Positions 22,317-37,300 of a stretch of DNA of 64,000 bases are shown in pieces. The stretch is from Pteria penguin (lineage: Eukaryota > Mollusca > Bivalvia > Pterioida > Pteriidae): contig CM068580.1 in NCBI GenBank assembly GCA_035048485.1, forward strand, positions 60,963,983 through 61,027,982. Reading direction: 5' to 3'. How positions within the stretch are numbered: position 1 is the stretch's first letter; each line of letters starts with the position of its first letter. Made by a program: the position numbers and the translations under genes. The notes beneath the pieces are model-generated. The model made no database searches. It worked only from the letters and a program-made list of their open reading frames with translations, and was not told where the DNA came from.

Positions 22317-25300
22317 ATGTCTAAAGCAGAAAAAGAAAGAGCCAAGGCCCAACAAGAGAAATTTCAGGCCATTCTGTCCAATCTTCTGAAGGATGATGAT
22401 AACAAATATTGTGTAGATTGTGATGCCAAAGGTTTGACACGTTCATTATTGTGTAGAGAAATGTATTTTATTTGTATCCTCCCCTTATTTATTATAACTT
22501 CCAGGTTGTAACTTAGTGTTTATGCGGAGAATTGGGTACTCTCTACCCTTGATTTATATACATACATTTAGTACAGAGTAAACGAAACTTTTACAAGGTA
22601 ACGGTTTATTAAAGTATAGATTTCGAAATTCCGTATATGGATTATGGTACATGGGGTATTCGGCACATGTGGTGTATTATGGCATTGATTGAGTTTGAAG
22701 ATACAATCAGCAATACAAAATGTGTGTTAAATATATATATTTTGATTATTCAATCAAAGTAAAAACAAAAGTTTTACAATAGTTTCAATTAATTCTGTTA
22801 ACCAGACAATCTGGTGAATTTCTTTATTTAAAACCAAACATTTTTCAAATAATTTACAAATATATTTTATAGCTAAAGCGTTCACATCTTTATGATATTT
22901 TAAAGGTAAATTTCCTTTTGTAAGTCCCCTCCCCAACTCTCTCCCTATATTTGAGTAGCTGAAAACTTCATAACAGTTGATGAAAAATGTCTTTATGTAT
23001 GTTTTTAACAAAACATTGTTCAGTTAACCATAAAGATTTGTTCTGTTGAATTTTTGACCAAAATTCAAGCTTTCGTTTTTAAAAATTACCATTTAATTGC
23101 TCTGTAGTGAAAATCCAGATTCAAGCCTTATGCTTGTATCTGCCAAAACAGACAACTTTCTTGTTAAAGGCACTTCAGCATGAAATTGAATAAAATTTTA
23201 ATGGTACTTTTTATAGGCCTAACCCCAGTAGCCCATAAAGTATAATTGCATTGTTTCTTTGGGTAATTTATAACATTTGAATTTTTTATTATTGTACTTT
23301 TGAGAGCAATTACTGTCTTAATATAGGGTCCAGGTTTGATTGTTTTTAGTTTTACTGATGATGAAGAAACGTTTCATTTGGAAGGATGGTTAGTGATGGT
23401 CACTTATTGTTACACATTGTATTAAAATAAAAAGTACAAGTGTTTTGTTTATTACAAATGGATATATATTTTCAAATTATGAAAGTATTGAAGATGTCAT
23501 GTATGTATATGTACATGTATGTATACGGTAATGCATATGGTTTGGTAAATACAGCGCTGTTATATCGGTATAAGACATGTATTATTATGAAATACAATAC
23601 AGTCCAGGTGTTTGTACTTTTTCAACCTGCCACATTGGGTGTCATCCAGGTGCGATTTCAAAACTAAAATTTACAATACACTGTGTATTTCACCAAGGTG
23701 TTTATAAGCGTGTAGGTAAATTTACTCCTGAATTCTGGCTGTGGTTTTGAGTGTTTTTCCCACTGAGTTTTGTGCAATTTCTCGAAAACACTTGGTCTGT
23801 ACTGTATACATGTATGTAGTTTGAACAGTATAGTAAATAATAATGTTACTGGAGTTGTTTTCTTTCATATCTTAAAACTGAAATTTTTTAATTGGCTTTT
23901 TTATTCAGGTCCAAGATGGGCATCATGGAATTTGGGAATATTCTTATGTATAAGGTGTGCTGGGATACACAGAAATCTTGGTGTCCATATCTCCAAAGTA
24001 AAATCTGTAAATTTAGATTCTTGGACTGCAGAACAAGTAGCGGTATGTACTAAATCAATAGACAAATGATGATATAGTTATCAGATTGCTGAAAGAAATG
24101 TCAGATTTATGTATACTAGACCAAATATTATGATTGTTTTTATAAAATGAATTTAGAGAAAAAAAATTTCACATTAAAAATTATTTGTAACCATTATACA
24201 CGCAGAATATAATGATAGATAGACATGTTCTTGTGTTGTGCCTGTACATGTATTGTTCTGTGTGAATTTCAAGAAATTTCTTTGATCGTTGAAAAAAGCA
24301 AAACTAAGAATTTTGTTGAGGATAATTGTGCTAGAATTCTATCCATAAAGATATTTTACTAAATCTATATGAGATCTGCCATTAGTAACTTATTAATTGT
24401 TTGAATTCTCCACAGATGATGATGGAGATTGGAAATAGCCGAGCAAGAGCAGTTTATGAAGCCAATATCCCAGACAGCTTTCGAAGACCACAGTCAGACT
24501 CGTATCCTATTTTAACATAAGAATTGATTGTTTATTAGGGGAAAGGAAGGGTGGTGTTATAAGTACTATAAATGATGGTGTAAAACATAATTGCAATTAT
24601 ACAAGATAAGAACTGTATTCTCTTCAACTTGTAAGTCTGAACATTTTATTTACATGTACTTTTTGTGTCCTTATTTTGTATCCCTAAGAAAACTTTAACA
24701 GTGAAAAAAAGACGGGTCTAGTGTCTAGTACTATACAAAAAAGTTTTTGATTTATAATTTTGAAATAAATATTCCTTTCTTATTAAGTTAGAAAACTATT
24801 TTGACTAGTTAGATTCTATTTTCATATACTTATTGTAATTTTTGTTACGTTTTCATTATGTATCTGTATTGTTTACTTTCCTTAACAGAGATAAAAGTGC
24901 ATTAGAAGCTTTTATTAGAGCAAAGTATGAACAAAAGAAATATATAGCAAGAGAATGGGTGCCACCAAAGCCTACAATACCAAAACAGGTAAATGCTCAA
25001 CAATGATTTTGTGATACATATTTCTATCAGTTTTGTTCCATAATCAGCTTCAATTGTATTAAAAACTTGCACTTTTTCAGTACTCAGTTAACAAATTGAA
25101 AATAATCTTGTGAATGATGACATTAAGTGATGTTTGTGTTGATGTGTGGAACATTTTATTGGATGTTCTTAGTCTATTCAAGGTGTAGGAAAGGTCCTTG
25201 GAAGTAGTAAGATTTGAGTGCTTTTTGTTTTATATCACATCATGAGTTTTTCACTGACATGATATATGACACAGAAAGTTTGACATATGCAATCAACCCA

Positions 25301-28300
25301 CCTGAAGTAGTGAGGTGTTCTTCATGTGCCATCATCTACGGTGACACAGGACTTTGATGTTTAGTGTATTCTTTGTAAGATAAGACACTTCTGAACTGCC
25401 AATAGGGTTCCACCCTGGTCCGTCTTCTTGGTCTTAAGCTAAGCATGCTAATGATAGATCTTGTCTTCAGACCCTGTGTGAACCATAGGAAAGGAGTGAT
25501 AGAGGAATAATTATTGACTGTGCTGATCATTGTTTGAATAATACTCAAATGTATCAGGGGTAGAATTAGGCATTAGGTAATCAAGAGCTCATTATAAAAA
25601 AAAATATGAGTATCAGGGACCTTGGGATGGAAATATGCAGTTGGAGCAACTAGTGAGACTCTTTACAAACTGAAATCTTGTTGATACCAGTAACTGTACG
25701 TGTAAATCCTGTTGCAAGCTTTGAATGCATTTGACGACTGAAATTTAAGGTACAAAGCTGATACTGCTGTCACATCTGTGTGTTGTTGCAAGTAAAATAC
25801 TAAATCTAATGGATTTAAAAAAAAAATAGAGTTATTATTTCAGCAGTATCTTTTGAATGATAAGATACAGGGCTTTCATGTTTGGCAGGCAGCTTCCATA
25901 GTAGAATTCCTCGTGGCATCAAATCCATCCCATCTACATTTATTTTAATCTTTTTGGTGAAATCTGTAGTCTTCTGACAGCTTTTGTTCCACTACATAGT
26001 ATTAATCATCACTTAGGTTCCAGATGTCTGTCAAGTAACTGTAGGTGTATTTCAGAAATAACTGTAAAAAAAGGGAGCAGCTCCATCAGTTTGATAAACG
26101 TTATATGTACATATTATTGAGGAAGAGTGAGACTAATCCCATATATATTTGGTATACTTCATCGAAAATACTTTAAATAAGAATATTAGTTATCATTACA
26201 TCATATGCAATTGAATGATACTAGCTAGTGATTATTCCTTTGTCTAGTGAATACAGGAGCTTTTGAATTTGTTCGTGTGTGTTAGTGAGATATATAAGTT
26301 TGGCAGTGAGAGGAGGTCTCACCTTTCTATCACTGTGAAATTAGCCTAATATCCTACTTGTAACTTCTGTTTTGTGGTGTTGTTTAATCTGTTATGTAGA
26401 TATAACTATTCATGCAAACATTCATTTAACAGCTTAAGTCTGACTCGGTAAGATGCTTTATTGTTAGAATTTGTCCTTACCTCTATTGCTCTCATTTTAA
26501 TGCCCTGGTGCTGTGGTGAAGTAATAGTAAATCCTACTCACATGCATTTGTGTACGGCTGATGAGTCTGGCCGAGGTGAGATTATGAGCCATACAGTAAG
26601 TGCTAAATGCTTTACTGGTCAGTTCATAAGAATAAACAACTCAATGGTCAAGAGTAATTTTTTCCTAGGCTAATCTTTTTAAGTAAAAGCAGTCAGACTT
26701 TTTGATTTTCATTGCATTTGATTAATTACAAAACTAAGATATCTAAAACTGGAGTCGAATCTTCTATCAATAATCAAGAAATCAAGACTTTCAAGTTCAT
26801 TTTATTTTAATTTGTATGTATGTTTTTTGATGAATTTTTGTAAATTAAAAAAAAAACAACTAATATTACCCGATTATGTAATTTACATGTATCAGTTATC
26901 AATTAATCTGATTATGTTATCAATCTTAAAATCTACGCTCCATAACTATTTGAAGATTTTCTCACTGATTTTTCCGTAATTCCATCTATCAGTATTTTAA
27001 CTTTTACTAGTCCAGATGTATTTTAATACAGTGGACTCCATTTAATCTGATATCGTATTATCTGATATTTCGTTTTATCTGATATGATATTAAAACACCA
27101 AACCGTTTCTATGTATTTCTGTAATAATTTGTCTTTTTTATCTGATAGTGAAAAGTCCAAGTTTCGGTTTATCTGATAGCAAATTCACCGTTGAAAAAAT
27201 ATTTCACCCCGAATTTAGCCTATTTTAAGCCCGGATATTGTTGTGAAACCACCCAGCCGTGACAACATAGGCATATAACAACACCTACGGCAATACGACG
27301 ACGACTAGGAATAATAATTGATTGTTTGTGTACACAGCTATTGACATCTCATTAAAGTACCTGTACAGGTTTAATTAGTGATCGCTGTAGCGTCATTCGT
27401 AATTAATGAAATATGTTGATGACCAAAATTGAGTAGATTTGCCGTAAATAATCGGATATAATACGCACCCGAGTATAATACGCACATAAGAAATGACCTC
27501 AAAAATCACAAAAAAAAAAACGTCTAACTCCGTGAATAATATGCTGGGAAAAAATCAAAAGAATAATGTCAATTTCGTAATGAAACAGCAAGACCGCGAG
27601 ACGCAATCGATATTTCTTAGCACGTGTATATGATTTTGTTTTGATGTTTAGTGATTTGTCTTTTTGTGTATCTCCTGTCATTTAATCGTTGATGTTGTCA
27701 GTTGCTTTGCCGTATTTCTATCACAATGAGATCGCGTTACGTAAATTATTATCAAAAGTGGCGCGGAATGACCAGTCTTTATTCATCGTGTGATATCAAC
27801 GCTTTTTCTTATTCACTTCATGTACGATCAAACTCGTATACACTTCAAATTTCTTAACTATTGCTACCGTACTAGTAGTTAAACCCTCGTCCCAAACGAC
27901 CGTTTCATTTTTTTCACGTTAGAATGAACGTGCGTGTCCACATACATTACACAAACTGTACGCGGGTATCGCACATGTGGTGAAGACATCATAAAGAGAG
28001 AATGAATGAATCGAGTGTTATAAGCAGCCATAGTTCAATTGAATACAATTCTTAAATTGATCTAACATTCTTATGACCGTAAGCCACACTGCCGATGATC
28101 GTGCCGTTACGGTCAAGTAATTTCACCTGTTGCGTAACCATCAATTAACCAATTAAGGTTAGAATACTATATCATCCATACACATTGCTAATCAGAAACC
28201 ACTGTCGTGATAAACACAGCGCAAGTCTTCTATTGTATTCTTTTTGAATAGCACTCTGTAGACATTACTCCTGTTATCGCCTTGGTCATTTACTACGGGA

Positions 28301-31300
28301 AGCAGACAGTATACAGACAATAGACGTATCTCACACCGCGTAGGTTTGATTGACGGCTTTAGGTACTTTAACAACATGTTAGCGGTCGTATATCTCTAAA
28401 TGAAAACAACCGCTATCAAACGTCCATATGAATAGACATCTATAACATGTTGCACAACATAAAGCATCAACTTTCGCAATTTCGTCTAATCTGATAGCCC
28501 GCTTTATCTGATATTTTATTCACACAAATAGACTATCAGATTAAACGGAATCCACTGTAGTAGTGTTAGATATAAAAGTTTAACAAAATGTAGAATAAAT
28601 TAACAATTGTAATGTACCATATTTAATTTTACTATCCTTGATCAACTAACACGTAAAACTGTAAAACAGAAAAGGCGTTAACTCAGACTAATATGCAAAT
28701 TGAGTTTTCACAAAGACTTGAAATGTAGTGAAGTAAATCCTGAAAACGTATATCTGACAATTTGCTTTCAAGTTTCAGTAGTGTATCCAATTTATTCCTT
28801 ATGATGATCAAATTTTCAAATGAAGTGAAAATGAAAAAGCTAGTCCATGCTCAGATTTTGATACAATATCTAGAAGGAATCAGTATCTATTACTGTAAAG
28901 TATAAGCGTACTTTTATACAGTTATTACAAATGTAGATGCAGGGACCGTATCAAAATCCTGGCAGTCACCAATTTCATAAAGTAGTGTCACATATTTTCT
29001 GCATGTTTTGTTATATATATATATTTAATAGCATTGCACAAAAAATAGGACCAGTATGTAAAATAAGCTTATTATGGTGGTGGACTTGCTGCAGTAAGGC
29101 ATGAAATAAAACATAATTAGGCTGGTCATAAAATCTTTTTAGCTTTCTGGTACAGTGGTATATATATTTCTAGAAATAGAAAGGTGTTGGTTTAAATTCT
29201 GGAAGTGTGTATACAAAATAATGGTACAGAAATATGTAGTTAATTTATTTTTTATGATTTGATCGAATATTTGCTGAGTATATAATGTCCTTCATTTCCA
29301 TTTAACCATTGCAATACTATTAAACACCTTTGATTTGTAAAGACTTTATTTTCACCTAATTTTGGACGTATGACTCCAAGCTAAAATTAAGTCCTGGCTT
29401 CCCCTGATATGACAGTTATTTAAAGTTTGAAACTAAAACATGTTTATTGCTTTTCATGAAATGATTTTTCCATTGTGAGATAATTGTGAAAATAAAATCA
29501 TGAAATATAAATCATTAAATGATTTCTGGTATGCCGTTACATATTGGCATGTCAAGTCAACAGTGTATATTTATATAAATTTATAACAAGCCTTTCTGTA
29601 ATTATATTTAGACCATCAATGCCAAGTCATAAGTGTAGGTTATGTGTAGTTGTAGTCTACTAATGGCAAATCTTACTAAAGCTGCATGTAGAAGTAGATT
29701 CATGCCAAGTCAGACCCAAGCTAGATGTAAGCTACTCATGATAAGGTTTACAGAAGTTGTACATAAGCAGTTTATTTAGATTAAGAGTAAATATGACCAT
29801 TGTCCATTGTTAATTTTATCATGAGTTTGTTTACAGCTATATCACATGTATGTAAGCTATTCATGGCAAGTTTGACCATGGCAATGTATGTATGCTGATT
29901 TTTTATGGCAAATTTTACCATAGCTGCAAATAGATTACTATGGGAAAGTCAGACCGTAGCTGTACATGAATGCACAGGGTACATTTTAATTTTTATTACA
30001 AGTGGTATTCTTGACTTTACATGTAGGCAAAAGTAATAGGGTCCGTAGGCTATTTCTGGCAGCTTTGACAGAATGAATACTGTAAAATATTTTCATACCT
30101 ATATCACTGTCTATCATTTTATCTTACATTAGTTATTAGATGATGATAAACTTGAGAAAAAGAAGAAAGCCAAACAGTCAGCAGTACAATTAAGCTCAGT
30201 AAGTTTAAATAGATAACGAGTTCAAAGATTGAAATCTAAATGGGATGAAAGTATAAGTGTTGCAAATGATAAATGTATGACATAATGTATTGGATATTAG
30301 TATTAATGTTAATTTCCCAATAATAAAACTTTCTAATTACTTTTGAACAAATAAGGAAAATTTTCTTTTTTAGAGTATTTAGATATTTCTAAGGAAAATT
30401 AAGTTTCAACATGAATTTGTGTAATTATATAAGGTTTGTATTTGTTTTTAGTGGGATGTTATTATTTGATGTGCTGTGTGTTTGTCCATTAACCAAAAAA
30501 AAAGCACATGTTATACTTCATTTAAGGTCCCGAAAGTGAAACCAGTAGCATCAGACAGTCAGCAAAGTAAGTCTCAGTCTCCACAAAAGACAGAAAGCAA
30601 ACCACAAAATGATGCACCTGATCTTCTGGGACTAGGTAAGCTGTACATGTGTATAATGAATTATACAGAGTTTCAATGTTCAACTAAAATTTGGCATACT
30701 AAAGGTCATCTTTGAAGGTCTGTTTTGTATGCATTCTTTCTTGAATTCTTTGTAGAGTTCATGTTGCCTTAAAATATTTAGATGTAGCAATTTGATGAAT
30801 TTTTCTTGAAACATTTAATGAATGAAGAATTTAGCCATTTCATAAACTTGCTTTACATGAAACTGGTATACATTTGCCAAACAGTTTGTTGAAGATTGCT
30901 AAATATATATCTCTTTTATTGATTTCAAGTTGTTTTTCATATTTCTATGTTAGCTTTTATTGTCCCCTGTTTTTCTCGAAAGCGATGAGACATTAAATCT
31001 CATTCGTCTGTCCATCCGTCTGTCACAAAAGCTTTTACCTTGGTCATAAGTTTTTAACCATAAGATGTAGGGCCTTCATATTTGGCATGTGTGTCCCTAA
31101 TTGCAATACCTTTCCATTGGTACCAGAATTTTTTATCATGTGACCTTGACTGTGACCTTTGACCTACTTCAGTGTAACTGTTTAATGGTGAGACGTGGGG
31201 CCTTCATATTTGGCATGTGTGTCCCTAATAGACATTATTCCGGTTTTGATAATTGCTGTCTTTTTGTCTGAGCTAATACATTTTGGCGTTGTTTTTCTTA

Positions 31301-34300
31301 GTGACGTCATAATGCATGACATAGATTCATTATAACGTTACTATGAAAAACAACGCCAAAAGGTATTAGCTCGGACAAAAAGTCGTCATTTATCAAAACC
31401 GGAATATGGTCTATTGCAATACCTTTCCTTTGGTACCAGATTTTTTTATCATGTGACCTTGACCGTGACCTTTGACCTACTTCAATGTAACTGTTTAACC
31501 ATAAGATGTAGGGTCTTCATATTGGCATGTGTGTCCCCAATTGCAATACCTTTCCTTTGGTACCAGAATTTTTTATCATGTGACCTTGACCGTGACCTTT
31601 GACCTACTTCAATGTAACTATTTAACCATAAGATGTAGGGTCTTCATATTGGCATGTGTGTCCCCAATTGCAATACCTTCCCTTTGGTACCAGAATTTTT
31701 TATCATGTGACCTTGACCGTGAACTTTGATCTACTTCAATATAACTGTTTAACCGTAAGTCGTAGGGCCTTCATATTTGGCATGTGTGTCTGTAGACATA
31801 CATAACAATGACTGTATACTGTAACCCTCAATGATAGAGTGTCTCAATGACATCGATCAAATAGGATGTGATAAAATCGGGGGGGGGATTTTGGTATGAA
31901 TTTCACTGTCGCCAAGTGGGTGATAAGTTGGTTTATACCTGTCTGTCTGTTTGTTTGTTTTGTTTGTGCGTCTGTTGTCAACTTTAACCTTCGCCATATT
32001 TGGCATGCATACTCCACTAATAAAGCCTTTTCATATTACACTAAAATCATTGACCTTGTGACATTGACCTTTGATCTACATTTCAAAATTTGCCTTATTT
32101 GGACTTTGTTGCCGCTGGGGGCATTCTTGTTTCACAAACACATCTTGTTTTATACTACTATAGTATACTATTAAATACTAAGGGATACTTCATGTAAGGT
32201 AATTAGATAATTTCTGTACTTATATTCCAGAATCTTCCTCAGTCAGTAGTAATGTACCTTCATCTGGCACTACTAATTTATTGGGAGACTTGGAGTTCCT
32301 GAGTGCACCAACATCTTCTGGTCAAACTCAAGCTGGTCAGACCCCTGAATCAACCTCACAAACTAGTCATACCCAGCAATCACAACAGGTATGTCTGCTG
32401 GTACCGAGATCCTCCTCATATAGTGGTACTTGCAGAAAACCAACATGTTAATCTTTTAATATTCCAAATTATATCAGAGTAATATTCTGTCACTCTCTGG
32501 CATAGCTTTATCAGTAGTGTGTCTGAGTTTAGAGCAAGAGGTTGTGGGTTCAAGTGCTATTTGAATGACTAGAAATTTACAAATCTTCTTTTGAAAGATA
32601 GCCTTATAGTCACACACTCTTCGCATTCATATAGTTGAAAAGATTTTTGCAACAAAACTTCTGAATTATGTCAAATAAAAAATTACTTTAGTATGACAAA
32701 CATGCAGAGATATGCCGTGTAAAGAAACAATAACTTCTACTCTTTCATTTTTTAGATACCAAATGGTACATCAGAGCCAAATTTATTTGAAGAATCTACA
32801 AACAGTAAAGAACAGACAAAGAACACAAAAGACTCTATAATGGCTTTATTTGGAAGTTCCAATTCACAGTCCATGCCTCAGCAATTTGGTGTTCCTGGTA
32901 AGTTATTCTTTGATATAATTTCATACAATCCAATTTGGTAAAAAATACTAATCTGCATGGTTGGTCCTGATGTTTTGATACCTTACTAAAACAGTGCTTC
33001 TACCATTGATGCTTGAGACATTGCATATATGTGAACTGGTATCGAAAAAAAAAAATTTTGCCCCTGGTATAGGCATGGCTTAGGGCATTAAGAGTTTGGT
33101 TTGCCCATCCTTCTGTCCTTCCATCACACAATTGGTGTTTGGATGATAACTAAACTTCCTTGCATCCTATCTAAACCAAATTTGGATGTACATATATAGA
33201 TACTTTAAAAAAATAACATATCAAAAGGCGAGGAAATGAGATTTCTATCTTTGGTTGTAGTCTCTTTTGAAATTTGAACTTATATGTATTGTAAAAAGAT
33301 TAAACGTACCGATAAACATTTTTATGGTGCCTCTTTTTAGCATTGGAATATCTTGAACTTTTTTTGAAAATATTTAAAAATTTAGAATTGCCACTGACTG
33401 ACTCAGGGGGTATATGTTTTACAAGCAATCTATAGTTTATATTTGTGGATAGATAATTTTGGACTGCATAACTCGATATCACATTTATACTTTGTCATAA
33501 ATTAAAGAAAATACTATTGTTCGTGTTGATATTTGATAATATGTAGACAATCAGATGGCTTTTACTATTTGGTAGTGAAGCAGTATAGCAATACTTGTAG
33601 AGTATTTATAATATCTCTTTTCATTTGGTTTATGGTAATTTTATATACAGTGCTGTTTTGTACAGGATGCCAAGTAGTCTATCACTGAATAGACAAATAT
33701 CATGTGATCAAGAGTTAATGCTTGTTCAGGGCCTTGGCCTCAGTGTTTACACTTCCGTCTTCCAATTAATTTCTTGAGTTTTTTTTTTTTTCTGAAAAAT
33801 ATGGGATTTTTATTAAAAGAATAAAAGTATAAAGATATCATTTATTCTTTGTGTAAATTGTAATGATTTATTTTGTATATTTCTGTCTTGATTATGTAGT
33901 AACTTTATACTGAAAGTGACCCTGTGCTGAAATTTGAATTTTTTTAGCTCTTATTCAAATTGTTTTTCGAGATATTAAATTGTTTTTCCCATATAATTTG
34001 TGTTTTTTAGCTCACATGAGCCAAAGGCTCAAGTGAGCTATAGTCATAGTGCGCCGTCCGTCGTCGTCGGTGTCGTCGTCGTCCGTCGTTAACTTTTTCA
34101 CATTTTCGACTTCTTCTCTGGAACTACATTGCAGATTTGGATCAAACTTTGTGTAAATGATGTACGCAAGGTCCCCTACTAAAATTGTGTTCGGGATCCA
34201 GATTCCTTCAGGGGTGGATCCAGGGTGGGACCAAAAGTGCCCAAAAGGGTACCCCTCTTCAAACATCTTCTTCTCCAGAACCAGTACATTAATGGGGAAA

Positions 34301-37300
34301 CTAATTGCATTTCAACAATCTATAAAGATGGGTTATTAAAAATTGTGTTCGGGGTTAAGATCCGTCAAATAGAAATTTATGCTTTTTTGACGTGTTTCTG
34401 GACTTAGTCATTTCAATGAAGAAAAGTGTCATGTTTTTCAGTTAATTGATATTGATGATTTCTTAATGACTATTTTGATCATAATTGTGGTAAGGAATAT
34501 TATTGTGAAAGAATTTTGTCATTATCTCAAATTTTGGATTTTTTATGAATTTTTTAAGACTTCCAAAAAAAAGGAGGGGGGGGGGGGTTGGCCATTTTTC
34601 ACATTTTCAACTTTTTCTACGAAACCACATGAAAGATTTTAATGAAAGATGGAATACATGAAGTACTAAAAGTCCTCTATCAATTTGGTAAATTTCATCC
34701 AAATTGGTAAACAGATAATGCCACCATGTCTAAAAAGTAGGTCTCACAATGGTACATATAATACTTGGTAATTGAAATATGGAGAGTAGCGGATCAAATC
34801 CAGCTGTGGTCAAAAAAAATTTTTTTTTTTTTTTACACATCTAAATAAGTTTTTAGATGTTTCTTAACACTCAACATATGAAATTAGGAATTTTACGTTT
34901 AAGACTTCCAAAAAAAAAGGGGGGGGGGGGCCATTTTTCACATTTTCAACTTTTTCTACAAAACTGTTTGGAACTACATTGCAGATTTGGATCAAACTTT
35001 GTGTAAATGATGTACTCAAGGTCCCCTACTAAAATTGTGTTCGGGATCCAGATTCCCCCAGGGGTGGATCCAGGGTGGGACCAAAAGTGCCCAAAAGGGT
35101 ACCCCTCTTCAAACATCTTTTTCTCCAGAACCAGTACATAAATGGGGAAACTAATTGCATTTCAACAATCTATAAAGATGGGTTATTAAAAATTGTTTTC
35201 GGGGTTAAGATCCGTCAAATAGAAATTTACGCTTTTTTGACGTGTTTCTGGACTTAGTCATTTCAATGAAGAAAAGTGTCATGTTTTTCAGTTAATTGAT
35301 ATTGATGATTTCTTAATGACTATTTTGATCATAATTGTGGTAAGGAATATTATTGTGAAAGAATTTTGTCATTATCTCAAATTTTGGATTTTTTATGAAT
35401 TTTTTAAGACTTCCAAAAAAAAGGAGGGGGGGGGGGTTGGCCATTTTTCACATTTTCAACTTTTTCTACGAAACCACATGAAAGATTTTAATGAAAGATG
35501 GAATACATGAAGTACTAAAAGTCCTCTATCAATTTGGTAAATTTCATCCAAATTGGTAAACAGATAATGCCACCATGTCTAAAAAGTAGGTCTCACAATG
35601 GTACATATAATACTTGGTAATTGAAATATGGAGAGTAGCGGATCAAATCCAGCTGTGGTCAAAAAAATTTTTTTTTTTTTTACACATCTAAATAAGTTTT
35701 TAGATGTTTCTTAACACTCAACATATGAAATTAGGAATTTTACGTTTAAGACTTCCAAAAAAAAAAGGGGGGGGGGGGGGTGGCCATTTTTCACATTTTC
35801 AACTTTTTCTACAAAACTGTTTGGAACTACATTGCAGATTTGGATCAAACTTTGTGTAAATGATGTACTCAAGGTCCCCTATTAAAATTGTGTTCGGGAT
35901 CCAGATTCCCCCAGGGGTGGATCCAGGGTGGGACCAAAAGTGCCCAAAAGGGTACCCCTCTTCAAACATCTTCTTCTCCAGAACCAGTACATAAATGGGG
36001 AAACTAATTGCATTTCAACAATCTATAAAGATGGGTTATTAAAAATTGTTTTCGGGGTTAAGATCCGTCAAATAGAAATTTACGCTTTTTTGACGTGTTT
36101 CTGGACTTAGTCATTTCAATGAAGAAAAGTGTCATGTTTTTCAGTTAATTGATATTGATGATTTCTTAATGACTATTTTGATCATAATTGTGGTAAGGAA
36201 TATTATTGTGAAAGAATTTTGTCATTATCTCAAATTTTGGATTTTTTTATGAATTTTTTAAGACTTCCAAAAAAAAGGAGGGGGGGGGGGGGGGGGGTTG
36301 GCCATTTTTCACATTTTCAACTTTTTCTACGAAACCACATGAAAGATTTTAATGAAAGATGGAATACATGAAGTACTAAAAGTCCTCTATCAATTTGGTA
36401 AATTTCATCCAAATTGGTAAACAGATAATGCCACCATGTCTAAAAAGTAGGTCTCACAATGGTACATATAATACTTGGTAATTGAAATATGGAGAGTAGC
36501 GGATCAAATCCAGCTGTGGTCAAAAAAAATTTTTTTTTTTTTTACACATCTAAATAAGTTTTTAGATGTTTCTTAACACTCAACATATGAAATTAGGAAT
36601 TTTACGTTTAAGACTTCCAAAAAAAAAAAGGGGGGGTGGCCATTTTTCACATTTTCAACTTTTTCTACAAAACTGTTTGGAACTACATTGCAGATTTGGA
36701 TCAAACTTTGTGTAAATGATGTACTCAAGGTCCCCTATTAAAATTGTGTTCGGGATCCAGATTCCCCCAGGGGTGGATCCAGGGTGGGACCAAAAGTGCC
36801 CAAAAGGGTACCCCTCTTCAAACATCTTCTTCTCCAGAACCAGTACATAAATGGGGAAACTAATTGCATTTCAACAATCTATAAAGATGGGTTATTAAAA
36901 ATTGTTTTCGGGGTTAAGATCCGTCAAATAGAAATTTACGCTTTTTTGACGTGTTTCTGGACTTAGTCATTTCAATGAAGAAAAGTGTCATGTTTTTCAG
37001 TTAATTGATATTGATGATTTCTTAATGACTATTTTGATCATAATTGTGGTAAGGAATATTATTGTGAAAGAATTTTGTCATTATCTCAATTTTTGGATTT
37101 TTTATGAATTTTTTAAGACTTCCAAAAAAAAAAGGGGGGGGGGGGGTTGGCCATTTTTCACATTTTCAACTTTTTCTACAAAACCACATGAAAGATTTTA
37201 ATGAAACATGGAATATATGAAGTACTAAAAGTCCTCTATCAATGTGGTAAATTTCATCCAAATTGGTTAACAGATAATGCCACCATGTCTAAAAAGTAGG

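Noticed and set aside
27499..28377. Transposase inside the TA-flanked 1.5-kb element
   Set aside because: Open frames are about 60 codons and show no DDE or helix-turn-helix pattern, so the element was called non-autonomous.
34225..36966. Family of four identical 60-residue proteins
   Set aside because: The frame recurs only because the 853-bp unit is tandemly repeated. There is no start context, splice support or domain, and copies A and B do not keep it.
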